A DNA stretch of 64,000 nt from an uncultured Eubacterium sp. (GCA_900539325.1 UQCC01000006.1:62001-126000), one strand, 5' to 3'. Shown: positions 48,440-57,782, numbered from the stretch's first letter. Translations and numbers: made by a program. Notes: generated by a model from the letters alone, not told the origin.

Positions 48440-49978
48440 ATGAACAAGAAAAGAATGAATTGCATAATCACTTTGTCGCTTGCCGTGTTGTATGTTATTT
48501 GTGCCGGACTGTCATTTAATATTTGTTATTCCAAAGAAGGACGGGATTTTGAAAACGCTTCTATGAATTATGTCAATTTGCTTTTAGATAATATCAATAA
48601 TATTATTTATTCCGATGGCGGAGCACAAAATCTTGACGAATTGCAGGAACAGCTTGCAACTGCCTATACCGAATTTTATCCGTCTTATTACGGGGTTTAC
48701 GATGAACACGGAAAACTTGTGTTCAAAAACAGTTCGTATATCCAAAGCGATGATATAGGCTTTGTTCCTGTTGATGCAAATGATGAAGTAACAGAGCAGT
48801 ATTTGTTGTTTGACAAAGAATTAACTTCATATCCCGTGATTGATAAATTTTGTTATGTTACAGAAAACAATAAGATTGTTCCGACAAAATTATATTTTGT
48901 TTCGGCAGATGAGAGCATCGATAAAAATGCTTCAAAAGTTATTGTGCTCAGCAATAAAAAAGCAACAGGTGAATATATAAGCAAAACCGATTTTTTAGGT
49001 TTTACAAGTAATATTTCGTATAATTATAACAAGGTTAATAAAAAGATAAAAAATGATTTGATTGATTTGTATTCCAATAAAAATGTAAGCGTTTCCGATA
49101 TAGAAAATACGGGCGGATACAACGGATGCGATGAAGCAAAATATACAAGCACTTTTGAACTTGACGGCAAAAAATATTATTTTATTGTTCATGTAAAGCA
49201 CAGTTTGTTTTACGATACGCTCATAAGTCAAACTTTTAAAAACAGTATTTATAATCAAACTTTTTTGTTTTTGATTGTTGCTGTCGTGTTGTTTGTTACA
49301 CTTAATAAGATGTTTGACAAAAACGAAAAACTAAATCAGGCACGGCAGGCTTTTACTTCGGCAGCGGCACACGAACTTAAAACGCCGATTACAATTATCA
49401 ACAATCAATGCGAATGCCTGATGGAAAATGTAGCACCCGAAAAGCAGCAGGAATACATTTTAAATATTTACAGGCAAAATAGGCATATGTCGTCACTTGT
49501 AGGCAACCTTTTGCAGTACAATCGCATTGATTTCGGCAAAATTCAAAAAACAAAATTTGATTTTAAAATTGTATGCCTTGAAGAACTTGAAAAGTACGAG
49601 TCACTTATTGAAAATAAAAACCTAAGTATTGATACTTCGGAAATTTATGATGATGAAATGACGGCAGATGAAAAACTTATCAGGCTTGTTGTTGATAATT
49701 ATATTTCGAACGCGGTAAAATATACTCCGAACGGTAAGAACTTAAAAATTTCATATGACAAGTATAAGGGCTTTATTGTGTTTAATGAAGGCAGTCATAT
49801 TGATGAAGCGGATAAAAATAAGATTTGGGAAGTGTTTAACCGTTCGGTCGGCGATGAAGTGATTGAATCAAGCGGTATGGGACTTGCGGTTTGCAAAAAG
49901 ATACTTGACGCACATAAGTTTAAGTATGGATTTAATAATCTTGAGACCGGTGTTGAATTTTATTTTAAAACAAAATAA
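48440..49978 (+). CDS. Membrane sensor histidine kinase
   Basis: This 512-residue protein has an N-terminal membrane helix (residues about 8-28), a sensor domain of about 230 residues outside the membrane, and a second helix (QTFLFLIVAVVLFVTLNKM). There is no obvious HAMP domain before the HisKA motif AAHELKTPIT (His311). The ATPase part has DNYISNAVKYT (N box), FNRSVGDEVIESSGMGLAVCKKIL (G boxes). The partner regulator is directly upstream. The signal is not evident. It is likely the sensor for the cell surface. Confidence 0.93.
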   Translation: MNKKRMNCIITLSLAVLYVICAGLSFNICYSKEGRDFENASMNYVNLLLDNINNIIYSDGGAQNLDELQEQLATAYTEFYPSYYGVYDEHGKLVFKNSSYIQSDDIGFVPVDANDEVTEQYLLFDKELTSYPVIDKFCYVTENNKIVPTKLYFVSADESIDKNASKVIVLSNKKATGEYISKTDFLGFTSNISYNYNKVNKKIKNDLIDLYSNKNVSVSDIENTGGYNGCDEAKYTSTFELDGKKYYFIVHVKHSLFYDTLISQTFKNSIYNQTFLFLIVAVVLFVTLNKMFDKNEKLNQARQAFTSAAAHELKTPITIINNQCECLMENVAPEKQQEYILNIYRQNRHMSSLVGNLLQYNRIDFGKIQKTKFDFKIVCLEELEKYESLIENKNLSIDTSEIYDDEMTADEKLIRLVVDNYISNAVKYTPNGKNLKISYDKYKGFIVFNEGSHIDEADKNKIWEVFNRSVGDEVIESSGMGLAVCKKILDAHKFKYGFNNLETGVEFYFKTK

Positions 49979-49981
49979 TTC

Positions 49982-50010
49982 TTTACAAATCTGATTTTGT
50001 GTGATATAAT
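49982..50010 (+). promoter_or_regulatory. Promoter of rpsO
   Basis: TTTACA (49982-49987) and TATAAT (50005-50010) are 17 bp apart. Confidence 0.72.
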
Positions 50011-50017
50011 CTTTTTG

Positions 50018-50102
50018 CTAAATGCGGATGACTCGGTTCTGGGGGCAAGTCGGATACGACATACACCGAGCCCACTACTGTGTTTTTCGCAATGCAAATA
50101 TT
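50018..50102 (+). promoter_or_regulatory. Structured S15 (rpsO) leader
   Basis: CTCGGT and ACCGAG close a hairpin that contains an inner GTCGGATACGAC hairpin, followed by a short CACTACTGTG stretch. The position between rpsO promoter and gene is where S15 feedback leaders occur in several phyla, each with an unrelated structure. Class assignment is not possible by eye. Confidence 0.5.
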
Positions 50103-50124
50103 ATTATGAAAGGTGATTTTAATT

Positions 50125-50421
50125 ATGACACAGGCAGAAAAGCAAGCTATTATGGCTGAATACGCTACTCACGAGGGTGACACAGGTTCTGCACAGGTTC
50201 AGGTTGCTGTTCTCACAAAGAGAATCAACGAACTCACAGAGCACCTCAAGGTTCACAAGAAGGACCATCACTCACGCAGAGGCCTTCTCAAGATGGTAGG
50301 TCACAGAAGAAACCTTCTTGCTTACATCTACAAGAAGGATATTAACGAATACCGTGCACTTATCGCAAAGCTCGGCATCCGTAACACTCTTGAGCGTAAC
50401 ATGGCTGAAAACGAGGACTAA
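50125..50421 (+). CDS. rpsO: 30S ribosomal protein S15
   Basis: This 98-residue protein has the S15 core: IMAEYATHEGDTGSAQVQVAVLTKRINELTEHLKVHKKDHHSRRGLLKMVGHRRNLLAYIYK. It has a short C-terminal extension (NTLERNMAENED) beyond the usual 89 residues. S15 binds 16S rRNA early in assembly. AAAGGTGATTTTAATT precedes the chosen ATG; an upstream in-frame ATG lacks a ribosome site. It is followed by a terminator and then pnp, the common rpsO-pnp arrangement. Confidence 0.96.
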   Translation: MTQAEKQAIMAEYATHEGDTGSAQVQVAVLTKRINELTEHLKVHKKDHHSRRGLLKMVGHRRNLLAYIYKKDINEYRALIAKLGIRNTLERNMAENED

Positions 50422-50430
50422 TAATCCGTT

Positions 50431-50473
50431 GGCAAGTGATACCTGTTTGGCATCGCTTGCCTGTTTGTTTTTG
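50431..50473 (+). terminator. Rho-independent terminator after rpsO
   Basis: GGCAAGTGAT (50431-50440) and ATCGCTTGCC (50452-50461) pair through a stem with one G-U, followed by TGTTTGTTTTT. Confidence 0.75.
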
Positions 50474-50478
50474 ATTCC

Positions 50479-50562
50479 AAAGGAGGAGCAAACAATAGTA
50501 GTAAATTGAGGGTGTAACTGCACAGATTTATGCCTTGAGTTTATTACTATTGCCCTCCTTTT
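50479..50562 (+). promoter_or_regulatory. Long imperfect hairpin in the pnp leader
   Basis: AAAGGAGG...CAATAGTAGTAAA (50479-50505) pairs with TTTATTACTATTG...CCTCCTTT (50540-50561), with a 6-nt against 1-nt bulge, to give a stem of about 21 bp with a 34-nt loop. It lies just before pnp. Its long duplex is a plausible RNase III substrate, and the paired AAAGGAGG resembles a ribosome site. The position mimics the RNase III-dependent pnp leader of E. coli, but sequence is unrelated. Confidence 0.65.
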
Positions 50563-50600
50563 GATATATAATAAAAATATTAATTTAGAGAGGTAAAAGT

Positions 50601-52790
50601 ATGTTTTTCAAGAATTTTAAAGTATGGGAAACAGAGCTTGCCGGCAGAAAACTTACCCTTGAAACAGGTAAGATGGCAGGCCTTGCAAACGCATCAATCC
50701 TTGCTCGCTATGGCGAAACAGAGGTTTTGTGTAATGTAACAGCATCGGCAAAGCCGAGAGAGGGCGTTGATTTCTTCCCACTCAGCGTAGACTACGAAGA
50801 AAAAATGTATTCGGTTGGCCGTATTCCGGGCTCATTCCAGAGAAGAGAGGGCAGAGCTTCCGAAAAAGCTATCCTCACATCTCGTTGCATTGACCGTCCT
50901 ATCCGTCCTTTGTTCCCAAAGGATTTGAGAAACGACTGTTCGGTTGTTGCAACAGTTATGTCTGTTGACCCTGACTGCTCACCTGAAATCACAGCTATGA
51001 TCGGTGTATCCGCTGCAATCGCAATTTCGGATATTCCATGGGACGGCCCTATTTCAGGCGTAAATGTCGGTCTTGTTGACGGTCAAATTGTCATCAACCC
51101 GGGTCTTGAGGACAGAGCGAAGAGCGACCTTGTTCTTACAGTTGCTTCAACAGCAGACCTTATCGCTATGATTGAAGCAGGCGGTAACGAAATCAGCGAT
51201 GACCAAATGTTTGACGCTATTATGGCAGGTCACGAAGAAAATAAGAAGATTGTTAAGTTTATTCAGGGTATTGTTGATGAAATCGGCAAGCCAAAGTTTG
51301 CTTACGAATCATCAGATCCTGATCCTGAAATCCTTGCTCAAATCGAGGACTTCTGCATTGAGGATGTTAAGAAAGCACTTGATACAGACGACAAGAATGT
51401 TCGTGATGAGGCTCTTCTTCCTATTTATGATGCAGTTCACGAGAAGTTTGACGAACTCTTTGAGGGCAACGAGGGCAAGATTGACGAGATTATGTATCTT
51501 GTTCAAAAGCATGTTGTTCGTGCTTGGCTCAAAGATGAGCACAAGAGAGTTGACGGCAGAGGTATTGATGAAATTCGTCCTCTTAATGCCGAAATCGACC
51601 TTCTTTCAAGAGTTCACGGTTCGGGTATGTTCACAAGAGGTCAAACACAGGTACTTTCAGTTGCAACACTCGGTCCTATGAATGATGCACAAATCCTTGA
51701 CGGTCTTGATGAGCAAACCGAAAAGAGATATATCCACCACTACAATTTCCCATCATATTCAGTTGGTGAAACAAAGCCGTCAAGAGGCCCGGGCAGAAGA
51801 GAAATCGGCCACGGTGCTCTTGCAGAAAAAGCACTTGTTCCTGTTCTTCCGTCTGTTGATGAGTTCCCATATGCTATCCGTGTTGTATCCGAAGTTCTTT
51901 CTTCAAACGGTTCAACATCACAGGGTTCAATCTGCGGTTCAACTCTTGCTCTTATGGCAGCAGGTGTTCCGATTAAAGCTCCGGTTGCAGGTATTTCTTG
52001 CGGTCTTATCACAGGTGATGAGGGCGTTTACGGCGACTTTATGACAATGGTTGACATTCAGGGCCTTGAGGACTTCTATGGCGATATGGACTTTAAGGTT
52101 GCAGGTACAAAGAAAGGTATTACAGCAATTCAGATGGACCTTAAAGTACACGGTCTTACTCCTGAAATCATCAAGGAAGCTTTTGCAAAGACTCACAAGG
52201 CAAGAAATTACATCCTTGACGAAATTATGCTCCCTGTTATCAGCGAGCCTCGTAAGGAACTTTCAAAGTACGCTCCAAAGATGTACACACTTCAAATCGA
52301 CCCTGACAAGATTGGCGATGTAATCGGCAAGGGCGGCAAGGTTATTCAGGAAATCCAGTCTGAATACGAAGTTAAGATTAACATTGAAGAAGACGGCAGA
52401 GTATTCATTTCAGGCGTTGACGCAGAAAAGTGCGAGGGTGCAGTAGGCGTTGTTAAGCTTATCGCAACCGATCCTGAAGTCGGTGCTTTCTACAACGGTG
52501 TTGTTACAAGAATTATGAACTTCGGTGCATTTGTTGAAATTGCTCCGGGCAAGGAAGGTCTTGTTCACATTTCCCGTCTTGATGTTAAGAGAACAGAAAA
52601 GGTTGAGGATGTTGTTAATGTAGGCGATTCAATCATCGTTAAGTGCATTGAGATTGACGACCAGGGCAGAATTAATCTTTCAAGAAGAGATGCTTTGATT
52701 GAACTTGAGGGTATGAAGCCTGAAAATGATATTGAAGAAACTCCTCGTAAGCCAAGACGCGATAATCATCGCCGTGGCGACAGAAGATAA
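50601..52790 (+). CDS. pnp: Polynucleotide phosphorylase
   Basis: The protein has 729 residues. Two RNase PH domains are clear: EYEEKMYSVGRIPGSF-like KMYSVGRIPGSFQRREGRASEKAIL, and the second with FPSYSVGETKPSRGPGRREIGHGALAEKAL. KH and S1 RNA-binding domains follow (IGDVIGKGGKVIQEIQ; GFVTRIMNFGAFVEIAPGKEGLVHISRL-like). It degrades RNA 3' to 5' with phosphate. It is downstream of rpsO as in many bacteria, but each has its own signals. GAGAGGTAAAAGT precedes the ATG. The Arg-rich tail (RKPRRDNHRRGDRR) could bind RNA. Confidence 0.97.
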   Translation: MFFKNFKVWETELAGRKLTLETGKMAGLANASILARYGETEVLCNVTASAKPREGVDFFPLSVDYEEKMYSVGRIPGSFQRREGRASEKAILTSRCIDRPIRPLFPKDLRNDCSVVATVMSVDPDCSPEITAMIGVSAAIAISDIPWDGPISGVNVGLVDGQIVINPGLEDRAKSDLVLTVASTADLIAMIEAGGNEISDDQMFDAIMAGHEENKKIVKFIQGIVDEIGKPKFAYESSDPDPEILAQIEDFCIEDVKKALDTDDKNVRDEALLPIYDAVHEKFDELFEGNEGKIDEIMYLVQKHVVRAWLKDEHKRVDGRGIDEIRPLNAEIDLLSRVHGSGMFTRGQTQVLSVATLGPMNDAQILDGLDEQTEKRYIHHYNFPSYSVGETKPSRGPGRREIGHGALAEKALVPVLPSVDEFPYAIRVVSEVLSSNGSTSQGSICGSTLALMAAGVPIKAPVAGISCGLITGDEGVYGDFMTMVDIQGLEDFYGDMDFKVAGTKKGITAIQMDLKVHGLTPEIIKEAFAKTHKARNYILDEIMLPVISEPRKELSKYAPKMYTLQIDPDKIGDVIGKGGKVIQEIQSEYEVKINIEEDGRVFISGVDAEKCEGAVGVVKLIATDPEVGAFYNGVVTRIMNFGAFVEIAPGKEGLVHISRLDVKRTEKVEDVVNVGDSIIVKCIEIDDQGRINLSRRDALIELEGMKPENDIEETPRKPRRDNHRRGDRR

Positions 52791-52808
52791 TTAAATATCA
52801 AGTTTACA

Positions 52809-52846
52809 CAGCTTTCCTTGCTTGCAGGGGAAGCTGTTGTTTTTGA
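52809..52846 (+). terminator. Rho-independent terminator after pnp
   Basis: ACAGCTTTCC (52809-52818) and GGGGAAGCTGT (52828-52838) pair, followed by TGTTTTT. Confidence 0.82.
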
Positions 52847-52885
52847 AGTGGGCAACAATTATCGGTTTGTTCAAAAATTGTTTTC

Positions 52886-52914
52886 TTGATTATATAACTT
52901 ATATATAGTATAAT
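52886..52914 (+). promoter_or_regulatory. Promoter of the large membrane protein
   Basis: TTGATT (52886-52891) and TATAAT (52909-52914) are 17 bp apart; the gene starts 30 bp later. Confidence 0.62.
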
Positions 52915-52943
52915 AGTAATACTATTTTTAAAGGAGCATTTTT

Positions 52944-54812
52944 ATGAGTGAAAAAATCCCAAATATGGATTTTGACGCAGATGAAGTAATTGACGACTTC
53001 AAGTCAAAATTCAAGTGGCCTTCAAGCAACGAGGTCGAAGTGGTGGTTAAGCCGCCAAAAGTAGGTCTTAAATTTTTGATTTCGCTTCTTATTACCTTGG
53101 TTGCGGGTGCAGGCGTTTATTATATGATGATTCCTGCAATGAATTTTAAATCAACAGATTTTTACACATTTTGGTTTATAATCATTGCAATTTTCTGTGC
53201 TTCGTTTTATCTTCTTTGCGGTGCAAACAAAAAAGTAGAACGCCGTGAATATTGCAAAAAACGCTCGATTTTTCCTATTGTGTTGGTTGTTATGATGCTT
53301 GTTGTTATGGCGGTCGGCTGGCTTGTGGGTTGCACACTTTTCCGTGCAAAGAGTTACAGCGAACTTGTCGATGTTAAGGAAAGCAGTTTTTCCGAGGACT
53401 TCAAGGATATTAATTACACCGATGTTCCTCGTCTTGATGCGGTAACATCAAAGGTTCTTGCAGATCAGCAGCTCGGTTCACTTTCGGAATACAAGAGCCA
53501 ATATGTTGTTTCCAATGTGTCAACTCAAATCAATTACAAAAATCATCCTGTCAGAGTTGCATATCTTGAATATGCCAATGTGTTTAAGTGGTTTAACAAC
53601 ACAAAGGACGGTTTGCCGGCATATATGCTCACCGACCTTGTCAGCCAAAATGTAACTGTTGTTAACTGCGTTGAAAAATTCAGCAGCGGTATTAAGTATT
53701 CTCCAACGGAACTTTTTAATGAAAAACTTATCCGTCATTTGAGATTTCAGTATCCAACCGCACTTCTTGACACCCCTAATTTTGAAATTGACGATGAGGG
53801 ACATCCTTATTGGATTACTCCGGTGCTTGACAAGACAATCGGTCTTTTCGGCGGTACCGATGTAAAGGGTGCAATTATTACAGACGCTCTCACGGGCGAA
53901 AGTCAGTATTACAGTATGGGTCAAATCCGCACGGACGACTCTCTCAACTGGATTGATGTTGTTTATAACGAAAATCTTGTTGTTCAGCAATATAACTATC
54001 ACGGCAAACTTTCACACGGCTTCTGGAACTCTATTATTTTCCAAAATGATGTAAATGTTACATCGGACGGCAGCGGAGTTATTGCTATGGACGATGATGT
54101 GTGGGTTTATACAGGCGTTACATCTGCTGAGGCGGATACATCAAACTTCGGCTTCATCCTTTGCAATCAGCGTACAAAAGAACTCAGATATTACAAAAAC
54201 GGCGGTGCTCAGGAAAGTTCGGCTCAGGCTTCGGCAGTCGATATGGTTCAGCAATATCGTTATCAGGCAACCTTCCCGATTCTTCTTGATATTGAGGATC
54301 AACCTACCTATTTTATGTCACTTTACGGTGACGGTTACACGGTTAAGGGCTATGCGCTTGTAAACCTTGATGACAAAACTATCGTAGGTACAGGGCTTCT
54401 TGACAACGAAAAGTCACATTCAAACGCACTTAATGCGGCGGTTGAAAACTATATTTCGGCTCTCAAAGATAAGAATAAGGTTGACAAAGATGCAAATGCC
54501 GATGATTACAAGGTTGATGACTCCTCGTCAAATACTATGGTTGACGGTGATAATGCTTCGGCGGATTCAACAACCGAACAACCGCAGGAAGAACAAAAAC
54601 TCGCCGTTACAGGCGAAGTTAAGGACATCAAAACTTCTGTAAATGACGGCAACACGGTTTACTACTTGCAGGTTAAGGGCAAGTATTATTACATCACCGT
54701 AACCGATTGTATGGATGTTCTTCTCATCAACAAGGGCGATAAGGTTAAAGTTACCTACGCCAAGGACGGCGACAAGTTCGTTCTTGCAAGTGATGTTGAA
54801 GTTGTAAAATAA
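52944..54812 (+). CDS. Uncharacterised membrane protein with large soluble domain
   Basis: This 622-residue protein has a short acidic cytoplasmic N-terminus, three membrane helices (about residues 43-63, 76-92, 109-130), and a long extracellular part. That part has repeated beta-rich segments (YYSMGQIRTDDSLNW; VWVYTGVTSAEADTSNFGF) and an acidic Ser/Asp/Gln linker (SSSNTMVDGDNASADSTTEQPQEEQ). It ends with a small OB-like domain (LAVTGEVKDIKTSVNDGNTVYYLQVKGKYYYITVTD). I do not recognise a family. It is monocistronic, and repeat copy 2 follows its stop. Confidence 0.75.
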   Translation: MSEKIPNMDFDADEVIDDFKSKFKWPSSNEVEVVVKPPKVGLKFLISLLITLVAGAGVYYMMIPAMNFKSTDFYTFWFIIIAIFCASFYLLCGANKKVERREYCKKRSIFPIVLVVMMLVVMAVGWLVGCTLFRAKSYSELVDVKESSFSEDFKDINYTDVPRLDAVTSKVLADQQLGSLSEYKSQYVVSNVSTQINYKNHPVRVAYLEYANVFKWFNNTKDGLPAYMLTDLVSQNVTVVNCVEKFSSGIKYSPTELFNEKLIRHLRFQYPTALLDTPNFEIDDEGHPYWITPVLDKTIGLFGGTDVKGAIITDALTGESQYYSMGQIRTDDSLNWIDVVYNENLVVQQYNYHGKLSHGFWNSIIFQNDVNVTSDGSGVIAMDDDVWVYTGVTSAEADTSNFGFILCNQRTKELRYYKNGGAQESSAQASAVDMVQQYRYQATFPILLDIEDQPTYFMSLYGDGYTVKGYALVNLDDKTIVGTGLLDNEKSHSNALNAAVENYISALKDKNKVDKDANADDYKVDDSSSNTMVDGDNASADSTTEQPQEEQKLAVTGEVKDIKTSVNDGNTVYYLQVKGKYYYITVTDCMDVLLINKGDKVKVTYAKDGDKFVLASDVEVVK

Positions 54813-54825
54813 TTTAATAAATCGG

Positions 54826-55058
54826 AGACTGCTAAGAAAGTCTCTGAATTTCGTTTTCTTGCGAGTGGGAGCTGTACGATGGTACCGCCCCCGAGCAAAA
54901 AACGGAAAGCGCCAAAAATGCTGTAAGTATCAAACTTACAGCATTTTTAAAACTCTACCGTCAACACTTCGTGTTGCCACCTCCCTCTTTTGAAAAAAGA
55001 GGAGGCATAATTCTGTTGGGTTATATTTGGCGTGGTTCAGAGGCTTTATCGGCAGTCT
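54826..55058. repeat. Multi-hairpin repeat element, copy 2
   Basis: This is the relative of the element at 6161-6460. Terminal inverted repeats are AGACTGCTAAGAAAG (54826-54840) and CTTTATCGGCAGTCT (55044-55058). The shared first hairpin is at 54849-54908, and GTACGATGGTACCG in its loop is identical in both copies. The central stem (54914-54928 with 54934-54948, 5-nt loop) has the same 15-5-15 geometry as copy 1 but a different sequence that still pairs. It is 233 bp, shorter than copy 1 because the right half differs. It ends 100 bp before the XRE gene. Confidence 0.78.
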
Positions 55059-55158
55059 TTTGTTTTTCGCAACCGTAAGTTTACATTGTTCAACCGTTTT
55101 TTGATTGCCAAAATGGTTGATTTTTGCTATCATTAGGTTAGCAAAGGAGGTAGCTTAT

Positions 55159-56310
55159 ATGAAATTTGATGAGAACTTGAGAGCGTTTAGAAAGCAAAAG
55201 GAGTTTTCACAGGAATACCTTGCGGAGAAAATGAATGTATCCCGTCAGACTATTTCCAAATGGGAGAACGGCACGGCTATGCCCGATTTGAAAAAGTTAA
55301 CCGATTTGGCAAGTCTTTTTGATGTCAGTATGGACGAACTGCTCGGAACATCTGCACCCGATTACAAAACCTCGGTGTCCGACAATGCCGAACTTGAAAA
55401 TTTGAAGCAGGCGTTTGACGAATACAAGGCTAAAAATAAAAAGACAACAATCATATTCGGTGCGGTATCAACAGTGCTTGTTGTTGCATTGATTTTTACA
55501 ACGGTCAATTTGTCAAATTCAATCGCAAATCTGCAAAGCAGGGTGAACAGCTTGCCGTCGGGGCAGGTGATTTATCAAAATGACGGTGATGACGACAGCA
55601 GTATTCTTTGTGATGTTGATTGCTTCGTTTCAAAGGTGGACAAGGACAATCCCGACAAGGTTGAAATGACCTTTACTTATGCACCTAAAACTTATGTTAA
55701 AGGTACGAGTGTAAAGTTTGTTGTGACCGATGCGTTGAAATCTACCGACCCGCAAACAACATTTGAAGCGGAGTTGAGCGGTAATTCGTTTTGTGCTGTG
55801 ATTCCGATTAAAATGTCGGGTTCAAACACGGTGAATGTTTCGGTTGATGACGGCACAAATGTCACCTCCGAACAGATGGATATTGATTGGGTTGGCGAGT
55901 ATTATGCCTTTATAAATCAAATCCAAAATTATGACATTGATTCGACAGGCACAAACGAAAGAATAATTTTTAGTGAGAACACTGTTCAGTGGGAAGAAAA
56001 TTCCGAATGTCCGAAAATTACAAAGGCTTTTCTTGAAGCCGAGGACATAAACGGAAAAATCGTTTATTCCAAAAAATGCAAAATTAAGTTATCCGATTCT
56101 GTTTATTCGGTTGATGCCGAAAGTTTTGACAGCGCTGTGAAGATTTCCGCTGTTTATATAAAGCTTATTGATGAATACGGCACAGAATGCAGAATGAAAT
56201 GCGCTTATGTTTATAATGACACCGACGGTTTTGATTCAACTGCCGAATCGGTTGAAGTGACTCCCGAAGTGACAATAAGATTCCCTAACGGAATGAAGTT
56301 GACAAGTTAA
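55159..56310 (+). CDS. Membrane-anchored XRE-family regulator
   Basis: The protein has 383 residues. The N-terminal XRE helix-turn-helix is FSQEYLAEKMNVSRQTISKWENGTAMPDLKKLTDLASLFDVSMDELLG. A coiled-coil linker and one membrane helix (TTIIFGAVSTVLVVALIFTTV) follow, then a 240-residue extracellular region rich in beta strands (VEMTFTYAPKTYVKGTSVKFVV). The architecture suggests an envelope sensor with direct DNA binding. The ATG is 8 nt after AAAGGAGG; the upstream open frame is ignored. It stands behind repeat copy 2. Confidence 0.88.
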   Translation: MKFDENLRAFRKQKEFSQEYLAEKMNVSRQTISKWENGTAMPDLKKLTDLASLFDVSMDELLGTSAPDYKTSVSDNAELENLKQAFDEYKAKNKKTTIIFGAVSTVLVVALIFTTVNLSNSIANLQSRVNSLPSGQVIYQNDGDDDSSILCDVDCFVSKVDKDNPDKVEMTFTYAPKTYVKGTSVKFVVTDALKSTDPQTTFEAELSGNSFCAVIPIKMSGSNTVNVSVDDGTNVTSEQMDIDWVGEYYAFINQIQNYDIDSTGTNERIIFSENTVQWEENSECPKITKAFLEAEDINGKIVYSKKCKIKLSDSVYSVDAESFDSAVKISAVYIKLIDEYGTECRMKCAYVYNDTDGFDSTAESVEVTPEVTIRFPNGMKLTS

Positions 56311-56324
56311 TCGAAAATAAAAAA

Positions 56325-56354
56325 GGCTATTTTGGTGTGAATACCAAAGTAGCC
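56325..56354. terminator. Bidirectional terminator
   Basis: GGCTATTTTGGT (56325-56336) and ACCAAAGTAGCC (56343-56354) pair, with A-run before and ATTTTG after. It separates the XRE gene and the convergent glyS. Confidence 0.78.
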
Positions 56355-56369
56355 ATTTTGTTATATTTG

Positions 56370-57752
56370 TCAGAATGCGATTTTTTCTTCAATGAATGCT
56401 TCGAGTTCTGAAATAGGAAGTCTAACCTGCTCCATTGTATCTCTGTCACGAACTGTTACGCAACCGTCCTCAACAGAGTCAAAGTCGTATGTGATGCAGA
56501 ACGGAGTACCGATTTCGTCCTGTCTGCGGTATCTCTTTCCGATTGAGCCTGCGTCATCATAGTCAACCATAAACTTCTTTGAAAGGTTTTGGAACACTTC
56601 TTCAGCCTGCTCGTTGAGCTTCTTTGAAAGAGGAAGAACTGCGCACTTGTACGGTGCAAGAGCCGGATGGAAGTGCATAACGATTCTCTTGTCGTTCTTT
56701 TCCTCGTCAAGCATTTCTTCGTCATATGCTTCGCAAAGAACTGCAAGGAAGAGTCTTTCAACACCGAGTGACGGCTCGATAACATATGGAATGTATCTCT
56801 CGTTTGTTGTGCCGTCAAAGTATTCAAGATTCTTGCCCGAAGTCTTGATGTGCTGTGTGAGGTCGTAGTCTGTTCTGTCTGCTACGCCCCAAAGCTCGCC
56901 CCAACCGAACGGGAAGTTGTATTCAAAGTCGGTTGTTGCCTTTGAGTAGAAGCAAAGTTCTTCAGGGTCGTGGTCACGAAGTCTGAGGTTTTCAGGCTTG
57001 ATGTTGAGTGAGTAGAGCCAATCTCTGCAGAAACCTCTCCAGTATTCAAACCACTCAAGGTCTGTACCCGGTTTGCAGAAGAATTCAAGTTCCATTTGCT
57101 CAAATTCACGAACACGGAAGATGAACTTGCCCGGAGTAATTTCGTTTCTGAATGACTTACCGATTTGAGCAACACCGAAAGGAACTTTTCTTCTTGTTGT
57201 TCTTTGGATGTTTGCAAAGTTAACAAAGATACCTTGTGCGGTTTCGGGACGGAGATAGATTTCGTCCTTGCTGTCCTCTGTTACACCTTGGAAAGTCTTG
57301 AACATAAGGTTGAACTGACGAATGTCGGTGAAGTTGTGAGCACCGCAGTTTGGGCAAGGAATGTTCTTTTCCTTGATGTAGTTGCTGAGTTCTTCGTTTG
57401 ACCAGCCTGCAACATTTGTGCCGTCAAAGTCCTCAATAATTTGGTCTGCTCTGTGACGGGTTTTACATTCACAGCAGTCCATAAGTGGGTCGGAGAAACC
57501 GCCCAAGTGTCCTGAAGCAACCCATGTTTGTGGGTTCATCAAAATTGCGGAATCAAGACCTACATTGTATTTGTTCTCTTGGATAAACTTCTTTCTCCAA
57601 GCGTCCTTGATGTTTGTTTTGAGTTCAACACCCAACGGACCGTAGTCCCAAGTGTTTGCAAGTCCGCCGTAGATTTCACTGCCCGGATATACAAAGCCTC
57701 TGCCTTTGCAAAGAGCAACGATTTGGTCAAGTGTTTTTTCAGAATTTAACAT
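56370..57752 (-). CDS. glyS: Glycyl-tRNA synthetase, alpha2 type
   Basis: The protein has 460 residues. It is a class II synthetase: KGRGFVYPGSEIYGGLANTWDYGPLG at the start, LRPETAQGIFVNFANI, and the motif 3 region LGVERLFLAVLCEAYDEE. The zinc-like cysteine pair CPNCGAHNF is present. The C-terminal anticodon-binding domain has RYRRQDEIGTPFCITYDF. It charges tRNA-Gly. GGAGGACATTTCA precedes the ATG. Promoter TTGACT/TATAAT (57806-57783) is directly upstream. No T-box leader is evident. Confidence 0.96.
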   Translation of the reverse strand: MLNSEKTLDQIVALCKGRGFVYPGSEIYGGLANTWDYGPLGVELKTNIKDAWRKKFIQENKYNVGLDSAILMNPQTWVASGHLGGFSDPLMDCCECKTRHRADQIIEDFDGTNVAGWSNEELSNYIKEKNIPCPNCGAHNFTDIRQFNLMFKTFQGVTEDSKDEIYLRPETAQGIFVNFANIQRTTRRKVPFGVAQIGKSFRNEITPGKFIFRVREFEQMELEFFCKPGTDLEWFEYWRGFCRDWLYSLNIKPENLRLRDHDPEELCFYSKATTDFEYNFPFGWGELWGVADRTDYDLTQHIKTSGKNLEYFDGTTNERYIPYVIEPSLGVERLFLAVLCEAYDEEMLDEEKNDKRIVMHFHPALAPYKCAVLPLSKKLNEQAEEVFQNLSKKFMVDYDDAGSIGKRYRRQDEIGTPFCITYDFDSVEDGCVTVRDRDTMEQVRLPISELEAFIEEKIAF

Positions 57753-57782
57753 TGAAATGTCCTCCAATTTTTGATGTCTTAT

